Positions 35,421 through 47,282 of a stretch of DNA of 64,000 nucleotides are shown in pieces; position 1 is the first letter of the stretch, and every line of letters begins with the position of its first letter. The translations under genes were made by a program, and so were the position numbers. The DNA lies in contig CM055065.1 of assembly GCA_029204045.2 (NCBI GenBank), positions 7,504,297-7,568,296 on the forward strand. The letters are read 5' to 3'. This DNA is from Tillandsia leiboldiana (taxonomy: Eukaryota > Streptophyta > Magnoliopsida > Poales > Bromeliaceae). Below the pieces are notes generated by a model. That model did no database searches and was not told the origin of the DNA. It saw only the letters and a program-made list of their open reading frames with translations.

Positions 35421-36927
35421 TACCGTGGCTCTCTTGGGAGAGGGTAAATATGGACACGCTGGTGGCTCGTTTTGCATTAATTTCAGTTTCCCAATTATCG
35501 TATATATTGTTTACCCTGGTTTATGTTGCATCCTGATAGTGTCACTGACTTTCCACTCTGTGACAGGTTGGTCGGGCGCGGGCACGGGACGGATGTGAGG
35601 ACGGGTTACGAGGATGTATCGTTTGTTTTGGCAATTCTATGAGAGTGTCATTGCTAGATTTTATTCAGGATTATCTTCTTAGTTTTTCGTGCTGTGTGAG
35701 TGGGTTCGACTGTGCTGTGGTGTGGATGTTCAAATTACTGTGGTGACCATGTTTGCTTTCATACTCTGTAGTTTTCGGCCTATTTTCAAACCAGGAAAAA
35801 TGTTTGCGAAAACGGCTTTTAAAACAACGAGTGTCGTGTTGGCACCGATTTGAAAACCCATGGATTTATCCTTTCTAAATATCGACGGCCGTGTCAAGTA
35901 GTTATGGTACTCTCTCTTACTGTCGTGTACGATGATTGTCGTTAAAGTGTGAACGAGATTACATGCGGGTTGGTATGCCTATCTAAGTTGAAACCGCCGT
36001 GCACGTGCAAAGGAGACTCCGCCCTCGGGGTCGAGGAATTTGCACGAGTGGCAGGTCTGGCGCGCACTGGGGGACACTGTAAAGAAAAAAAAAATTAATA
36101 TTTCACATTTTCAGCTTAACCGAAAAAAAAAAACCCCGAGGCGTGCCAGCCATATTACCGCTGTCACGCCCCGGGGTCGAAACTGCGACCCGGGCTCGCC
36201 AACAGATCCGCCACCTATGCCAAACCCTGCATAGGCGAAGCGTCCTACCTGCAAGAAAAGTACTACAGCTAACAGATATCAGAGCTATAAATGAAAATCT
36301 GCTGTATAATTAAAGTCAACCACTGTACAACTGGAAATAATACAACAACGTCCACCTCCCAAAAAATAAATAATCGTACAATATCCTTAGATACAAGACT
36401 CATAGCTCAACAGGGAGGTATCTCCAATAAATACATCAGTGTACAGGCTCTCAATACAAATAAAATCCTCACTACATCAATCTCTCAAAAGAGGAAAATA
36501 AAACAACTAATCTACTGAAGCTCTCCTCTGAAGGGGTACCGCTACTCTCCAAACATGGGTAGGGATCTAGCTCGCGACTCCCTCGCCTCGATCATCGACC
36601 GCAGAATCAGCAACACCCGCTAAGACTCTGCAAAACAAAGGAGAGGAAGGAAAAATGAGGGGGAAAACCCCAAAGGGTGTGAGAACTACACCAAAAAGGG
36701 AGTTCTCAGTGGGTACCACCGCCGGACCCGACGGTCTGCCCACTAAGTCCTCAAAAGACAATAACTAACCAAAGCCGTAAAGACTGAAATAAGGAAGATG
36801 GAGCCTCTCAACAGCTATCATGCCTCTATCTAAATGCCCAAGATGGGAGAACCAAAGAATGGTATGCAACCACTAGCACATGAAGTGCACAATCGACCCA
36901 ATCGATAGACCAGTAATCACTGGCACT

Positions 36928-37307
36928 ACCTGCTATGCCTGATATGCCTGCTATGCCTGCCATGCCTGCTATGCCTGCCTGCTATGCCTGCCATGCCTGC
37001 CATGCCTGCTATGCCTGCCTGCCTGCTATGCCTACGATGCCTGCCATGCCTGCCTGCCTGCTATGACTACTATGCCTGCCATGCCTACTATGCTTGCCTG
37101 CCTGCTATGCCTACTATGCCTGCCATGCCTGCCTGCCTGCTCTGCCTACTATGCCTGCTATGCCTGCTATGCTTGCCTGCCTGCTATGCCTACTATGCCT
37201 GCCATGCCTGCCTGCCTGCTCTGCCTACTATGCCTGCCATGCCTGCTATGCCTGCCATGCCTACTATGCCTGCCATGCCTGCTATGCCTGCCTGCTATGT
37301 CAAACTC
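36928..37307. repeat. ATGCCTGCC-type minisatellite, LARD B 3' LTR
   Basis: Units of CTATGCCTGCC, CATGCCTGCC and CCTGCCTG, with CTACTATGC variants. The same array in the 5' LTR (42016-42367) differs by whole units, so array length changed after insertion. The open frames are artefacts. Confidence 0.92.
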
Positions 37308-37370
37308 AAGAACTCATCTGCGGGAATACTGACCGACTACTGACCGGTACGGTCGCATCCCAAAGTAGGT

Positions 37371-37523
37371 GACAGACCGACTACTGACCGGTACGGTCGC
37401 ACACTAAATGAATGACAGACCGGCTCCTGACCGGCACGGTCGTACACTAAATGAATGACAGACCGGCTCCTGACCGGCACGGTCGTACACTAAATGAATG
37501 ACAGACCGTGCCGGTCAGGAGCC
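37371..37523. repeat. 43-bp tandem repeats ending in an inverted half-unit
   Basis: Units starting GACAGACCG at 37371, 37414, 37457 and 37500. The core GGCTCCTGACCGGCACGGTC at 37465-37484 occurs as its exact reverse complement at 37504-37523, giving a 20-bp-arm palindrome with a 19-nt spacer. The 5' LTR array has direct units only. Confidence 0.9.
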
Positions 37524-38634
37524 CTCGGCCACCGGCCGCCGGCCGCCGGCCGCCGGAACAGTGTCCATTGCCTCGAAAACCGTGCCAGGTCATCCGGACT
37601 CCGAAAACAACAAGTAAATAGTCTGTTTTTATCGTTTTCGCGCGTTGAATCCAAATCCGAAGTCTGATTTGCTAAACTCCAACTCTAAAAATTGCTGAAG
37701 GCATCCGGAAAGGTGTTCTTTTGTCCAAACTTCGCGCTGAGCCCAATTTTAATATCCATTGCGCGCAAAACCACTTCTAAGCATTCGACGGAGTCATCTG
37801 ACTACTCTCGTGATCAATTAAACTCTCTGAGTCATTCACTAGTGTCCAATTGGTGCACAAACGCCACATAGGCCTCCAGGGGCTACTGGTCAACCAGTAA
37901 TCTAGTCGTGGGGATCCAGGTTCTCACATCCTCCCCCACTAAAGAAAGTTTCGCCCTCGAAACTAGCTCGATTCCACCAGGAGTCACAAACACCCAGGGT
38001 AAGTACTCATCGTCACTGTCTCTAGCTTCCCAAGTCACCTCTCACTCCCCGTGATTACTCCTTAACAACAACAACAACAACCAGTATGGCATAGCCCGAT
38101 TGCGCAACCATCTCACAAGCCCGAATTCGCAACAGGCGTCCCTCGTACTCCAAACATTCCTAGATCTCAAATAGGGCGAGTCAATCACGGTCGAGGGATC
38201 CAAAAACATAACCCTTCCTAAGCTGAGACATGAAACACAACATGGGTTCCATCAAAAGTTGGGGGAAACAAGATAACCGCCAGTGCAACACGCACCAAAC
38301 CGCAACCTGTGTCAACTCAACCAAGGCAACCCGAAGCACACCCACACGATTAATCAATAAGGAAAAAGAGTCCTAACAAGGAGGGGTCCTCACTCGGTCA
38401 CTCCCGAATCTTAACCATCCGAGTTAACTACTCAGCCGCGGTCTATCATCCAAAGGAACCCTCAGGGATACAACCACAAGCCATGTTTACCTTAACAGTC
38501 CACACAGCGCCAGCTGTGGAATCATCAAACTCAACCCCAGACAGCTTCCTGCTCCAGGTATCCGCCATCACAGTGGCCCTGTCGGGGTAATCCAAAATGG
38601 TCAACAATAACCCAACGGTAATTCCACAGTCGCT

Positions 38635-39037
38635 TTAGGAGGCATCACTAAAACTCGCAGATCTCTCTCCCAACATTGGAAATACTAGCATTGGCGCTGG
38701 TAGCAATCTCATCATCCGATTGCCAAGCTTTCCTGGCACTACCCAGTCCAAGAAACTCCTCACCTCGACAATAATTGTCGATCTCGGCCAAATCCCAAGT
38801 GATATCCATATTGGCTGGATTTCCACCGCCGCTCCTACGGCTCGAACAAAGTGACCCAAGAAGGTATGCTTCTGAAGCTACAACTTGTACCTCAATAACT
38901 TGGCATACAGCTTCAACCACACAGGCATGGTAGCACATCCACAAGTGCTCCACGTACTCCAAGTCGCTCTGGGAGTAAATCATAATATCCTTGGGGGAAC
39001 ACCACTCCCAATCCGTCCAAGTACAACTGGGACGCAC
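38635..39037 (-). pseudogene. Ty3/gypsy reverse transcriptase-RNase H remnant (LARD B)
   Basis: The minus frames contain DIMIYSQSDLEYVEHL and, in another frame, EVRSFLDW, PAPMLVFP and FSDAS, the same blocks in the same order as in copy A. The frameshift is shared and most substitutions are shared, so both copies descend from one already broken progenitor. Confidence 0.65.
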
Positions 39038-41229
39038 AATTTCTCAAATCTTCAAGACAACAGGGCATTAATTATTCCATTTGGCCTTACTATGAGCTCA
39101 TAATGCCCCTACCGTGTCCTGAACGCCATCTAGGCAAATTTCTCGGATGTCTAATTCCAAGTAGGTACTCGCATCATACAATAACTGCCTGCATATAGTT
39201 CCATCAGAAGGTCCTAGATACCACCCGGACCTGTCTACACTCGAACCATAAAAGGACCCTCACAGTCGTGTATCAACGACGTGGCATCACCACCGTGTAC
39301 CAACGGCGTGGCATCACCACCGTATATCAACAGCGTGGCACTAGGTCAAACAGACCCCTCGATCCATCAGATCCTGCAACTGCGCCATCAGCTCTCTCTC
39401 GGCTCTACCGGCGATGTCCAATGAAGTACTGTCGAGGGTGGCGCGCTTCCCCGAACCACGTCAAACGCAATCTCTATCTCCCTAACCGGCGGCATCTCCA
39501 ACAACTCAGGTGAAATCACACCCGGGATCTCGTGGGCAACAGAGATATCCTTGAGTCCCGGTGCCGCCGAAAGCACCTCACACACTGTCGCTATAACCTG
39601 TGTGCTATAACTATCTCAACCACCAAGCCTCCTCTCGTCTGCCTCACAGAAGGTCAAAGTCCTCTCCTTCTGCAGTCTAACATCCTGTGGCACCATACCA
39701 ATCCGAATCCAAGCACTGGATCGAAACACCGAACCGCCACAATTACCAGTAAGCCTGCCGGTACAACTCGCGGTCTCAGCTGCATTGGACATGATCCACA
39801 AGCCTCCTCCGCATGCACAGCACTAACAGGAACCTGTACCTCGAGTGCACGTGGTAACAAATCTGCCTCTAGTCCATGCAGGAATGCAACATGCTCTAAC
39901 TCCGACTGCTGTGATGAAATCACACCTGCGACAACTCGATCCACTACCGTGGCGCCCTCCACCCGGGCGGCACAGGTTCATCCACTCGATGCAAGTGGTT
40001 GTCGCTCAATCTGCCTGAAAATCAGGGCTATCCACATAGGGAGTACGACCTCTGTCTCTGCTCACACTGAGGCGACGAATAAGGTCCTCCGCAGATAACA
40101 AATCCACGCTACCGCTGCGCCACTCTGATATAGATGCTGATGCGGCCATCGGGGTCCACCCGATCTCTGGCATCTCAGGAACCCGTCATCCTGGAAAAGA
40201 AATCAGAAGTACCTTTGCCGGCCGATTTGTCCTCCATCACCCGACGCCAAGCGCCAATATCCAGAACTCACCTCTGGCGGCAGATCCCTATCCAAAGGAA
40301 CTGCAGTGCTATGCTCCATACGCAACGCCTACACCATCGAGGCGTCACTAATCCATAACAGAGGGACCAACTAAACTGAAAGGTATCCTGGCGCAATCCA
40401 AACCCGGCCACACATGTCCTATGCGCCTCGTCCCTCGAAACATGGAGCGCGCAGTTCAACGATTGCTAAAACTCTCTAGCACAGGGAGGCTCTCAAGTAG
40501 TCACTCCATTATCACCAACCACGACTCTGCCTCCAAATGCTCCAAACTCAATCTTACGAGTCGGTGTGGTTCATCTGCCAAATCCGGCTCAATAGATCAG
40601 TCGTGTCCCCTCAGCTCACCAGCTGTCAACTATCCACCCTGCCTCGGTGCCTCGGCACTGAACATTGGCACAGAGGGGGCTAATCACTCCATCGGTGCCA
40701 CAAAATCCCCGCCCCTGAGGATACTGCAACCGGGTGGTCTCGGAAGGAAGCACTGTCGAGCTGCCCGTTGCTCCGACAACTGTGTCACTAAAACCAGCTG
40801 CTCGCTCACTCTGCCGCTGATAAGCCTCTAACAATCCTGTCATCTGGGTCTGGAGCGCTCTGACCTCAATCCGGGTATCCGGCCCAAAACCAACCGCTCA
40901 AGCTCAACTACTATGACAGGAAGCACACGGGTCAAAACCCAGCGTCGGGGAGACACAGCTCGCCACGACGAAACCACAAATCAGCACATAAAAACCACTC
41001 GACCCAATCCAGCGAAAGTCTAGAGCATGTCACCCATTCCACGGCATTATGTTGTCTGCAGCCAACATAATCACTTAGGAGAATAAACATGCCGGTCACT
41101 CGTCCCGTCCCCTGGGAGAGGTATAAAACTCAATCAGGACTTTCGCTAAAAGTCACGACTCTCACGAAGTCATCCAAGGGTCAAACCATAAGCCTAGGGT
41201 TTCTAAGTCCACCATGACCTACAACCTAG

Positions 41230-41241
41230 GCTCAGATACCA
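41230..41241 (-). other. Primer binding site (tRNA-iMet type), LARD B
   Basis: TGGTATCTGAGC on the minus strand, 7 nt after the 5' LTR end; two bases differ from TGGTATCAGAGC. Confidence 0.8.
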
Positions 41242-42015
41242 CCTAATCTGTCACGCCCCGGGGTCGAAACTGCGACCCGGGCTCGCCAACAGATCTGCCA
41301 CCTATGCCAAACCCTGTATAGGCGAAGCATCCTACCTGCAAGAAAAGTACTACAGCTAACAGATATCAGAGCTATAAATGAAAATCTGCTGTATAATTAA
41401 AATCAACCACTGTACAACTGGAAATAATACAACAACGTCTACCTCCCAAAAAAATAATAATCGTACAATATCCTCAGATACAAGACTCATAGCTCAACAG
41501 GGAGGTATCTCCAATAAATACATCAGTGTACAGGCTCTCAATACAAATAAAATCCTCACTACATCAGTCTCTCAAAAGAGAAAAATAAAATAACTAATCT
41601 ACTGAAGCTCTCCTCTGAAGGGGTACCGCTACTCTCCAAACATGGGTAGGGATCTAGCTCGCGACTCCCTCGCCTCGATCATCGACCGCAGAATCAGCAA
41701 CACCCGCTAAGACTCTGCAAAACAAAGGAGAGGAAGGAAAAAGGAGGGGGAAAACCCCAAAGGGTGTGAGAACTACACCAAAAAGGGAGTTCTCAGTGGG
41801 TACCACCGCCGGACCCGACGGTCTGCCCACTAAGTCCTCAAAAGACAATAACTAACCAAAGCCGTAAAGACTGAAATAAGGAAGCCGGAGCCTCTCAACA
41901 GCTATCATGCCTCTATCTAAATGCCCAAGATGGGAGAACCAAAGAATGGTATGCAACCACTAGCACATGAAGTGCACAATCGACCCAATCGATAGACCAG
42001 TAATCACTAGCACTA

Positions 42016-42367
42016 CCTGCTATGCCTGATATGCCTGCTATGCCTGCCATGCCTGCTATGCCTGCCATGCCTGCCATGCCTGCCTGCCTGCTATGCCTAT
42101 GATGCCTGCCATGCCTGCCTGCCTGCTATGCCTACTATGCCTGCCATGCCTACTATGCTTGCCTGCCTGCTATGCCTACTATGCCTGCCATGCCTGCCTG
42201 CCTGCTCTGCCTACTATGCCTGCTATGCCTGCTATGCTTGCCTGCCTGCTATGCCTACTATGCCTGCCATGCCTGCCTGCCTGCTCTGCCTACTATGCCT
42301 GCCATGCCTGCTATGCCTGCCATGCCTACTATGCCTGCCATGCCTGCTATGCCTGCCTGCTATGTCA
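42016..42367. repeat. ATGCCTGCC-type minisatellite, LARD B 5' LTR
   Basis: Same unit types as 36928-37307 with several unit-level differences near its start. Confidence 0.92.
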
Positions 42368-42434
42368 AACTCAAGAACTCATCTGCGGGAATACTGACCG
42401 ACTACTGACCGGTACGGTCGCATCCCAAAGTAGG

Positions 42435-42650
42435 TGACAGACCGACTACTGACCGGTACGGTCGCACACTAAATGAATGACAGACCGGCTCCTGACCGGC
42501 ACGGTCGTACACTAAATGAATGACAGACCGGCTCCTGACCGGCACGGTCGTACACTAAATGAATGACAGACCGGCTCCTGACCGGCACGGTCGTACACTA
42601 AATGAATGACAGACCGGCTCCTGACCGGCACGGTCGTACACTAAATGAAT
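42435..42650. repeat. 43-bp tandem repeat, five copies
   Basis: Units begin at 42435 (diverged), 42479, 42522, 42565 and 42608. Each carries GGCTCCTGACCGGCACGGTC, with short GACCG/CGGTC dyads. Confidence 0.92.
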
Positions 42651-43770
42651 AGGAAACTCCGCCCACTAGAGAAATCTGATAACCAACCTGGTGCATAAAT
42701 GAATGACCGGTCAACCGCCCAATATCCGTGGTTGCCGCAATACCCTGCGGTCTGTAATCCAGCACAACCCGTCCCTGACACCAATGTCCTGGCTACACTA
42801 CCCCAGACCCCTGCTCGTCCCCGAGCAACATAGACCGCCTGACTAACAAAGGAGGAGAAAAGGGAAAAGCATGGTTTCTCCTAAGTCAAGTTCCAATAAG
42901 TAGTGTAGCAGTAAAAGATGGCCTAACTAGATGACCATACAAGCATGCTTTTGTCCTCAGAAGCTATAAAAGAGGGTGAAACATATAATAGCAAAGCATG
43001 CTAAAATGTTCCTACTATGCTGTACCAATCTCACACGAGTAGGCTAATGAATAAACCCGTACAATAACCACATGATCTAGGCCATTCTTTAAGCTTTTCC
43101 TCTCGATGCTAAATATGGGTTGTACATTAAACATGCATGCTATCAGTCATGGAGGGGTGACATTCCCACAAGTGCACCTACATTCCCCATAATATAAAAA
43201 CCTTATGCAGTTACCAGATTAAGCCTACCCACCTGAAATGCTCAATCCAAGGCAAACCTGGGGTCGGTGAAGAGCGTGGCCACTTGCACGCACAATCCGC
43301 TGAACCCGTATCCACGATACACGTCGCGCAAACCTCGGCTCCTAGCAGTGTTCCAAAAACACTCGCGAACCCTCCTGGGTACAACAAAAGGTCCAAAGTT
43401 ATACTTTATGCTAAAATATCCAAGTATACACCATCTGCTGAAACCAGTCCCGAAGATGTGCAATTTTCACCTGCATAACGGACTCTGAAAAATCCACCAA
43501 AAATACGGACGCGATCGTCGCGTCGAGCCCTTCGAAACGAGTACCTGCACGCCAAAATCCGAGTCCCGGAGGCCGAGTTACAAATTCCACAACACGGTGA
43601 GCGCGGACGTCCACAACAAACACAACTGTAATACTCTGCACAGTAAAGGGGAAAGAAGTATACCTTCGGGCGAATCTCAGAAAATTCCCCGAAAATATGA
43701 CGGTAATCCTTGTAACGCGTAGATCCAAAGAGTGTAAAGGCATGCCTCAATCCGAGCTCGTACAACAAGT

Positions 43771-43990
43771 TGCACGCAAAACGGTGCACACTTACGAGTC
43801 CGCGCGCAAAACGATGCGCGGCCACCAAACCTGCACGCAAAACGAAGTACGCCATTAAAACCCGCACGCAAAACGGTGAGCGCCAACACGACCTGCACGC
43901 GAAACGGTGCACGTACCTCGAATCTGCACGCAAAACGGAGCATGCATCCCTTAAGGTTGCACGCAAAACGAGGCGCGTCCAAAACGCCAG
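43771..43990. repeat. 31-bp repeat array with TGCACGCAAAACG core, seven copies
   Basis: The core TGCACGCAAAACG (with small variants) starts at about 43771, 43802, 43832, 43863, 43894, 43925 and 43958. Spacers between the cores are diverged while the cores are kept. It is present in the LTR of copy B and not seen in copy A. Confidence 0.8.
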
Positions 43991-45486
43991 CAACAGTCCG
44001 CGCTGTAAACGGCACAGTAAAACACGGTGCCTAACACGCATGAGGGCGTGGGGTCAAATCCAAAATCCAAAAAGGAAAACTCAAAACTGTGCCACAAATA
44101 CCGCAAAACAACAAACGGGGCCTACCTCGACAACGTCGTGACGTCCATCGCGCCCATTAGCCTCTTTGGAGCACCTTGCGCGCTCCACGGAGTCCACGGC
44201 GCGCTCGTGCGCCCTCGAAAACCCCGCCACGAATCGCCCTCTCCCTCTCCTGGTGCGCTCGGGCGAAGCCAGAAAGGGAAAAATGAGGAAAAAATGGGCC
44301 TTTCGGGCCCTTAAAGGCCAAAAACCAACTTTCGGGCGTAACTTTCGGGCATCCGAAAACTTTCGGGCGGCTACAGTAACCGGCCCAGCCGCGGTTCACG
44401 CGCCCGCGCCGCGCCAGCGAGGCGCCACCTCACCATCGCTCGGCCAATGGTGAGGCGACACGTGTCCCTGGACCCGTGCACCGCGACCACCGAACAGTGG
44501 CTGCCAATCAGGGGCCGCCACGTAGACCGCACCCACGCCCGCTCTGACGCCGGCCGCAGCGACGCATCCCATCGCGCGCTGACCAGCGAATGGGAGGCCG
44601 ACACGTGGCCTGCCCCCGCTGACGCCGCGCCAGGGCCCGCGCGCCTTCCCCGCGCAAGCCTGCGCCCCTGCCAGGCACGCGACCCGAGGCGAGCCCTGCC
44701 AGCACCGTGGTCCCGGTGTACTGCACCGACCAACCACCTTCTGCCATGCGTCCCGCTATCCGGTGCACGCCGGCCCCGTGGACCGCGCTCCTGCCCGCGC
44801 GCCTGCCCGCGCCCCCGCGCCTGCCCGCGGCCGCTCCGCCGCCTGCCCGAGCCCGTGCCGCCGCTGCCCGCCGCCGCCGACGCTGCCCTCGGCCGCCGGA
44901 ACAGTGTCCATTGCCTCGAAAATAGTGCCAGGTCATCCGGACTCCGAAAACAACAAGTAAATAGTCCGTTTTTATCGTTTTCGCGCGCTGAATCCAAATC
45001 CGAAGTCTGATTTTCCAAACTCCAACTCTAAAAATTGCCAAAGGCATCCGGAAAAGTGTTCTTTTGTCCAAACTTCGCGCTGAGCCCAATTTTAATATCC
45101 ATTGCGCGCAAAACCACTTCTAAGCATTCGACGGAGTCATCTGACTACTCACGTGATCAATTAAACACTCTGAGTCCATCACTAGTGTCCAATTGGTGCA
45201 CAAACGCCACCGACATGCCACATAGGCCTCCAGGGGCTACTGGTCAACCAGTAATCTAGTCGTGGGGATCCAGGTTCTCACAACCGCCCCTGCCAATGTT
45301 TTATAATTACAACATCCAAATGAGTTAAAGACAAACAATTACATTTAACCATTTTAATTTTGACTCCAAACCAAATGTGTCATCACATTCTGCTAATCCT
45401 AGTCCAGTTCCGAACATTACTGCTTCCATATTTGGTTCTTCGTTTTGTTCATGTACTAACATGTTTTTTATTCCCATCATAGAGAA

Positions 45487-46313
45487 CCCTTCGTTTGGTT
45501 GAGATATAAGAGAGAACTAGTAGTACCAGGGATAAGTATAACTTTTGGAACAAGCTGGAACTATTATAAATTTGTGTTTGGTTGGGTATTTGGTTAGTAC
45601 CAGGTATAAAAAAATTAGTATTTGGTAGGGAATGAAGAATAATAGGAATAGAGAGTGTATTTTGTGTAAAATGACTAATATGTCCTTTCTCTTTTAGTTT
45701 TTTTAAAAAAAAATTTAAAGTTTCAAAAATTTGTTCAAATTTTAATTTTTATTAATTTTAAATTTTATAAAAATTTTAAGAAGGAGCAAAAAAAGTTAAT
45801 TTTTAAATTTTAAGTGGGAGCAAAAATTTTAATTTTTAAATTTATATAAATTTAAAAAAAATTATAAAAAAATTGTATAAATTTTAAAATTTTTAAATTA
45901 ATATTTTTTTAAAAGAAATAAAATAAAATAAAATTGTTTAGATTTATTAAAATGTAAAGTTAAAAAATTTAAAATTTATAAAATAAAAAAAATTAAAATT
46001 TTAAATTTTATAAATTTAAATATTTTTTGAAATTTAAAAATTTTAATTAAAAAATTAAAAAAATAAATAAAAGAGGAGAGCAATAATTGCAAAGAAATGG
46101 GCAAAAAATAAATAAATAAATAAATAAAGAAGGGAGTTGTTCCTGGGGGGAACTCTTGTTACCCCCCTTGAACAACCCGGTATAGGGGGGGAAAAAGAGT
46201 TCCCCCTTGTTCCCCCTCTAATTCTAAAGTGTTTGGGTACAAAGAAAGGTATAACCCCCTTTGGGTATAAAGGGGGGTATAACCCCCTTTGTACCCCAAC
46301 CAAACGGCCCTTA
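45487..46313. mobile_element. Probable non-autonomous DNA transposon
   Basis: The left end CCCTTCGTTTGGTTG and the right end CAACCAAACGGCCCTT are imperfectly inverted (core CGTTTGGTTG). GGGCCGTTTGGTT-type termini are common in plant PIF/Harbinger and hAT MITEs. The interior is AT-rich (45680-46130), then has G-run hairpins (46137-46300). I could not define a target duplication, so the superfamily is open. Confidence 0.5.
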
Positions 46314-46499
46314 AAATAAGAATTTGGGATAACTAAGAAATTCTACGATAAAATCTTGTCTATTAAACAAACACTAGGAAGATTAAATCCCGCATATATG
46401 TACAAATCCTAGCTGAAGTCAATGATGAAGACCACTAGCCAATATTATGAGCATCAATAAGCCATATAGGCTTTGTAAATATTCCGATAATTATACCAT

Positions 46500-47210
46500 G
46501 CTTATCCTTCAAAGAAAAGTTTGGGGGAGAAGAGCCGCAGCCGATCCGTGATGAGATTGCTCTGAGATCGGCTTGGCGGTGAGGATGATGGGCTCGGTTG
46601 ATAGATCGGATCTGGGAATGTGACTAGGGTTCTTGAGGAATAGGAGGGTTTTGGGGAGAAGAGCAAGAAGATTTGGAGGGGAAAGAAGGAGGGAGGAGAA
46701 AAGAATTGAGTTTTGATTCAAATCATTCATGCTCGTTCTGTATTACATTTCCCTATTTATACTTCTCCTCTCGAGGGACTAAATTGTAATTAATTCCTAC
46801 TTACGGTATTCAGTAGCATAAACTCTAATTTTGTAAATGGGCCTTAGCTGGACCTAAACTTGCCGCTCCTTGGGCTTCCGGGCCAGGCTGCTCCTTGCTA
46901 CAGTGCCGCTCCCTTTCCTTGGCTAAATGGATCCTTCCCCGCTTCTCCTCGCCCGCTCTGCTTGGAATTCTCCGGACTCTCTGACGCCTCGGTCACTTCT
47001 CACCTACCCTCGTACGACGCTCTACTCAACCATGGTTCTGCAACCGCCTCTTCACTCGGGTTCCTCTGCTGCACCCTAGCTCCTCTCTTCGTCCCCAGAG
47101 CTTCTCCTCTCCTCTACTCCTCTACTCTATCCTCTCCGCTACTTCCCTCTATTCTGTGGTTGTTACACTATGTTGAATCTACTGTAATACTTCTAAATGA
47201 GTGATTAAGC
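46500..47210 (-). other. Unassigned, possible LTR/promoter remnant
   Basis: On the minus strand TGTAACAACC (from 47167), then a TATA box GTATAAATAGGG (46762-46751), then pyrimidine-rich sequence with AACCCTAG recalls the layout of a retroelement LTR. I found no second LTR, primer site or matching flanks. The 114-codon plus frame at 46860-47204 has no recognisable domain. Confidence 0.35.
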
Positions 47211-47282
47211 TTGAAAGGAATAACTAAAAGATCTTTATGACTTGATATTAACCGTACATGTATCCTTTAAATTATCGCAATC

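Larger units (their letters stand above)
33125..36148 (+). mobile_element. Second gypsy-like solo LTR (3.0 kb)
   Basis: It begins TGTAGTGTCC at 33125 and ends CCGAGGCGTGCCA at 36148. The flanking 5-mers are ACCAT (33120-33124) and GCCAT (36149-36153), one mismatch, as expected for an old target duplication. Joining the flanks gives continuous host-like sequence. There is no internal domain. It contains a GC-rich irregular repeat block (33770-34700) and a 29-bp tandem array (35280-35420). The very long open frames inside (up to 391 codons, on both strands) come from GC-rich composition. Confidence 0.65.
36162..37928 (-). repeat. 3' LTR of LARD B with internal deletion
   Basis: Both ends match the 5' LTR (41249 onward and up to 45282), but sequence equivalent to roughly 42610-44888 is absent. 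At the junction there is an inverted copy of the 43-bp repeat core (37504-37523) followed by CCGGCCG-type repeats. Confidence 0.88.
37929..41248 (-). pseudogene. Interior of LARD B: eroded gypsy gag-pol
   Basis: Colinear with 1685-4760 of copy A, including the gypsy-typical TTTCGAGGGCGAAAC next to the purine tract, with an extra block near 38030-38160 that contains (CAA)n. No long minus-strand frame. The longest plus-strand frame (39532-40098) parallels one in copy A but is antisense to the element. RT/RNase H remnants lie at 38635-39037. Confidence 0.7.
36162..45282 (-). mobile_element. LARD-like non-autonomous gypsy element, copy B (complete)
   Basis: The element is bounded by a perfect ACCGC duplication (36157-36161 and 45283-45287). 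On the minus strand: 5' LTR 45282-41249 (4034 bp), primer site 41241-41230, interior 41248-37929 (3.3 kb), purine tract (GTGGGGGAGGA), 3' LTR 37928-36162. The 3' LTR is only 1767 bp because its middle is deleted. Shared LTR ends, primer site, interior and minisatellite show it is the same family as copy A. It inserted 13 bp from the end of the second solo LTR. Confidence 0.92.
41249..45282 (-). repeat. 5' LTR of LARD B (4034 bp)
   Basis: TGTGAGAACC (minus, from 45282) to GGGCGTGACA (41249). It holds the minisatellite (42016-42367), five 43-bp units (42435-42650), a 31-bp array (43771-43990) and a GC-rich part (44380-44910) with further ACGT boxes. The shadow frames at 43406-45018 minus and 44447-45010 plus are non-coding. 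Confidence 0.88.

Noticed and set aside
42435..43990. CRISPR-like look of 31-bp and 43-bp repeat arrays
   Set aside because: Adjacent units without unique spacers (43 bp) or spacers related to each other (31 bp), in a plant LTR with no cas genes.
46500..47210. Copia or gypsy LTR with TATA box
   Set aside because: No second LTR, primer site or target duplication found, so it stays as an unassigned region.
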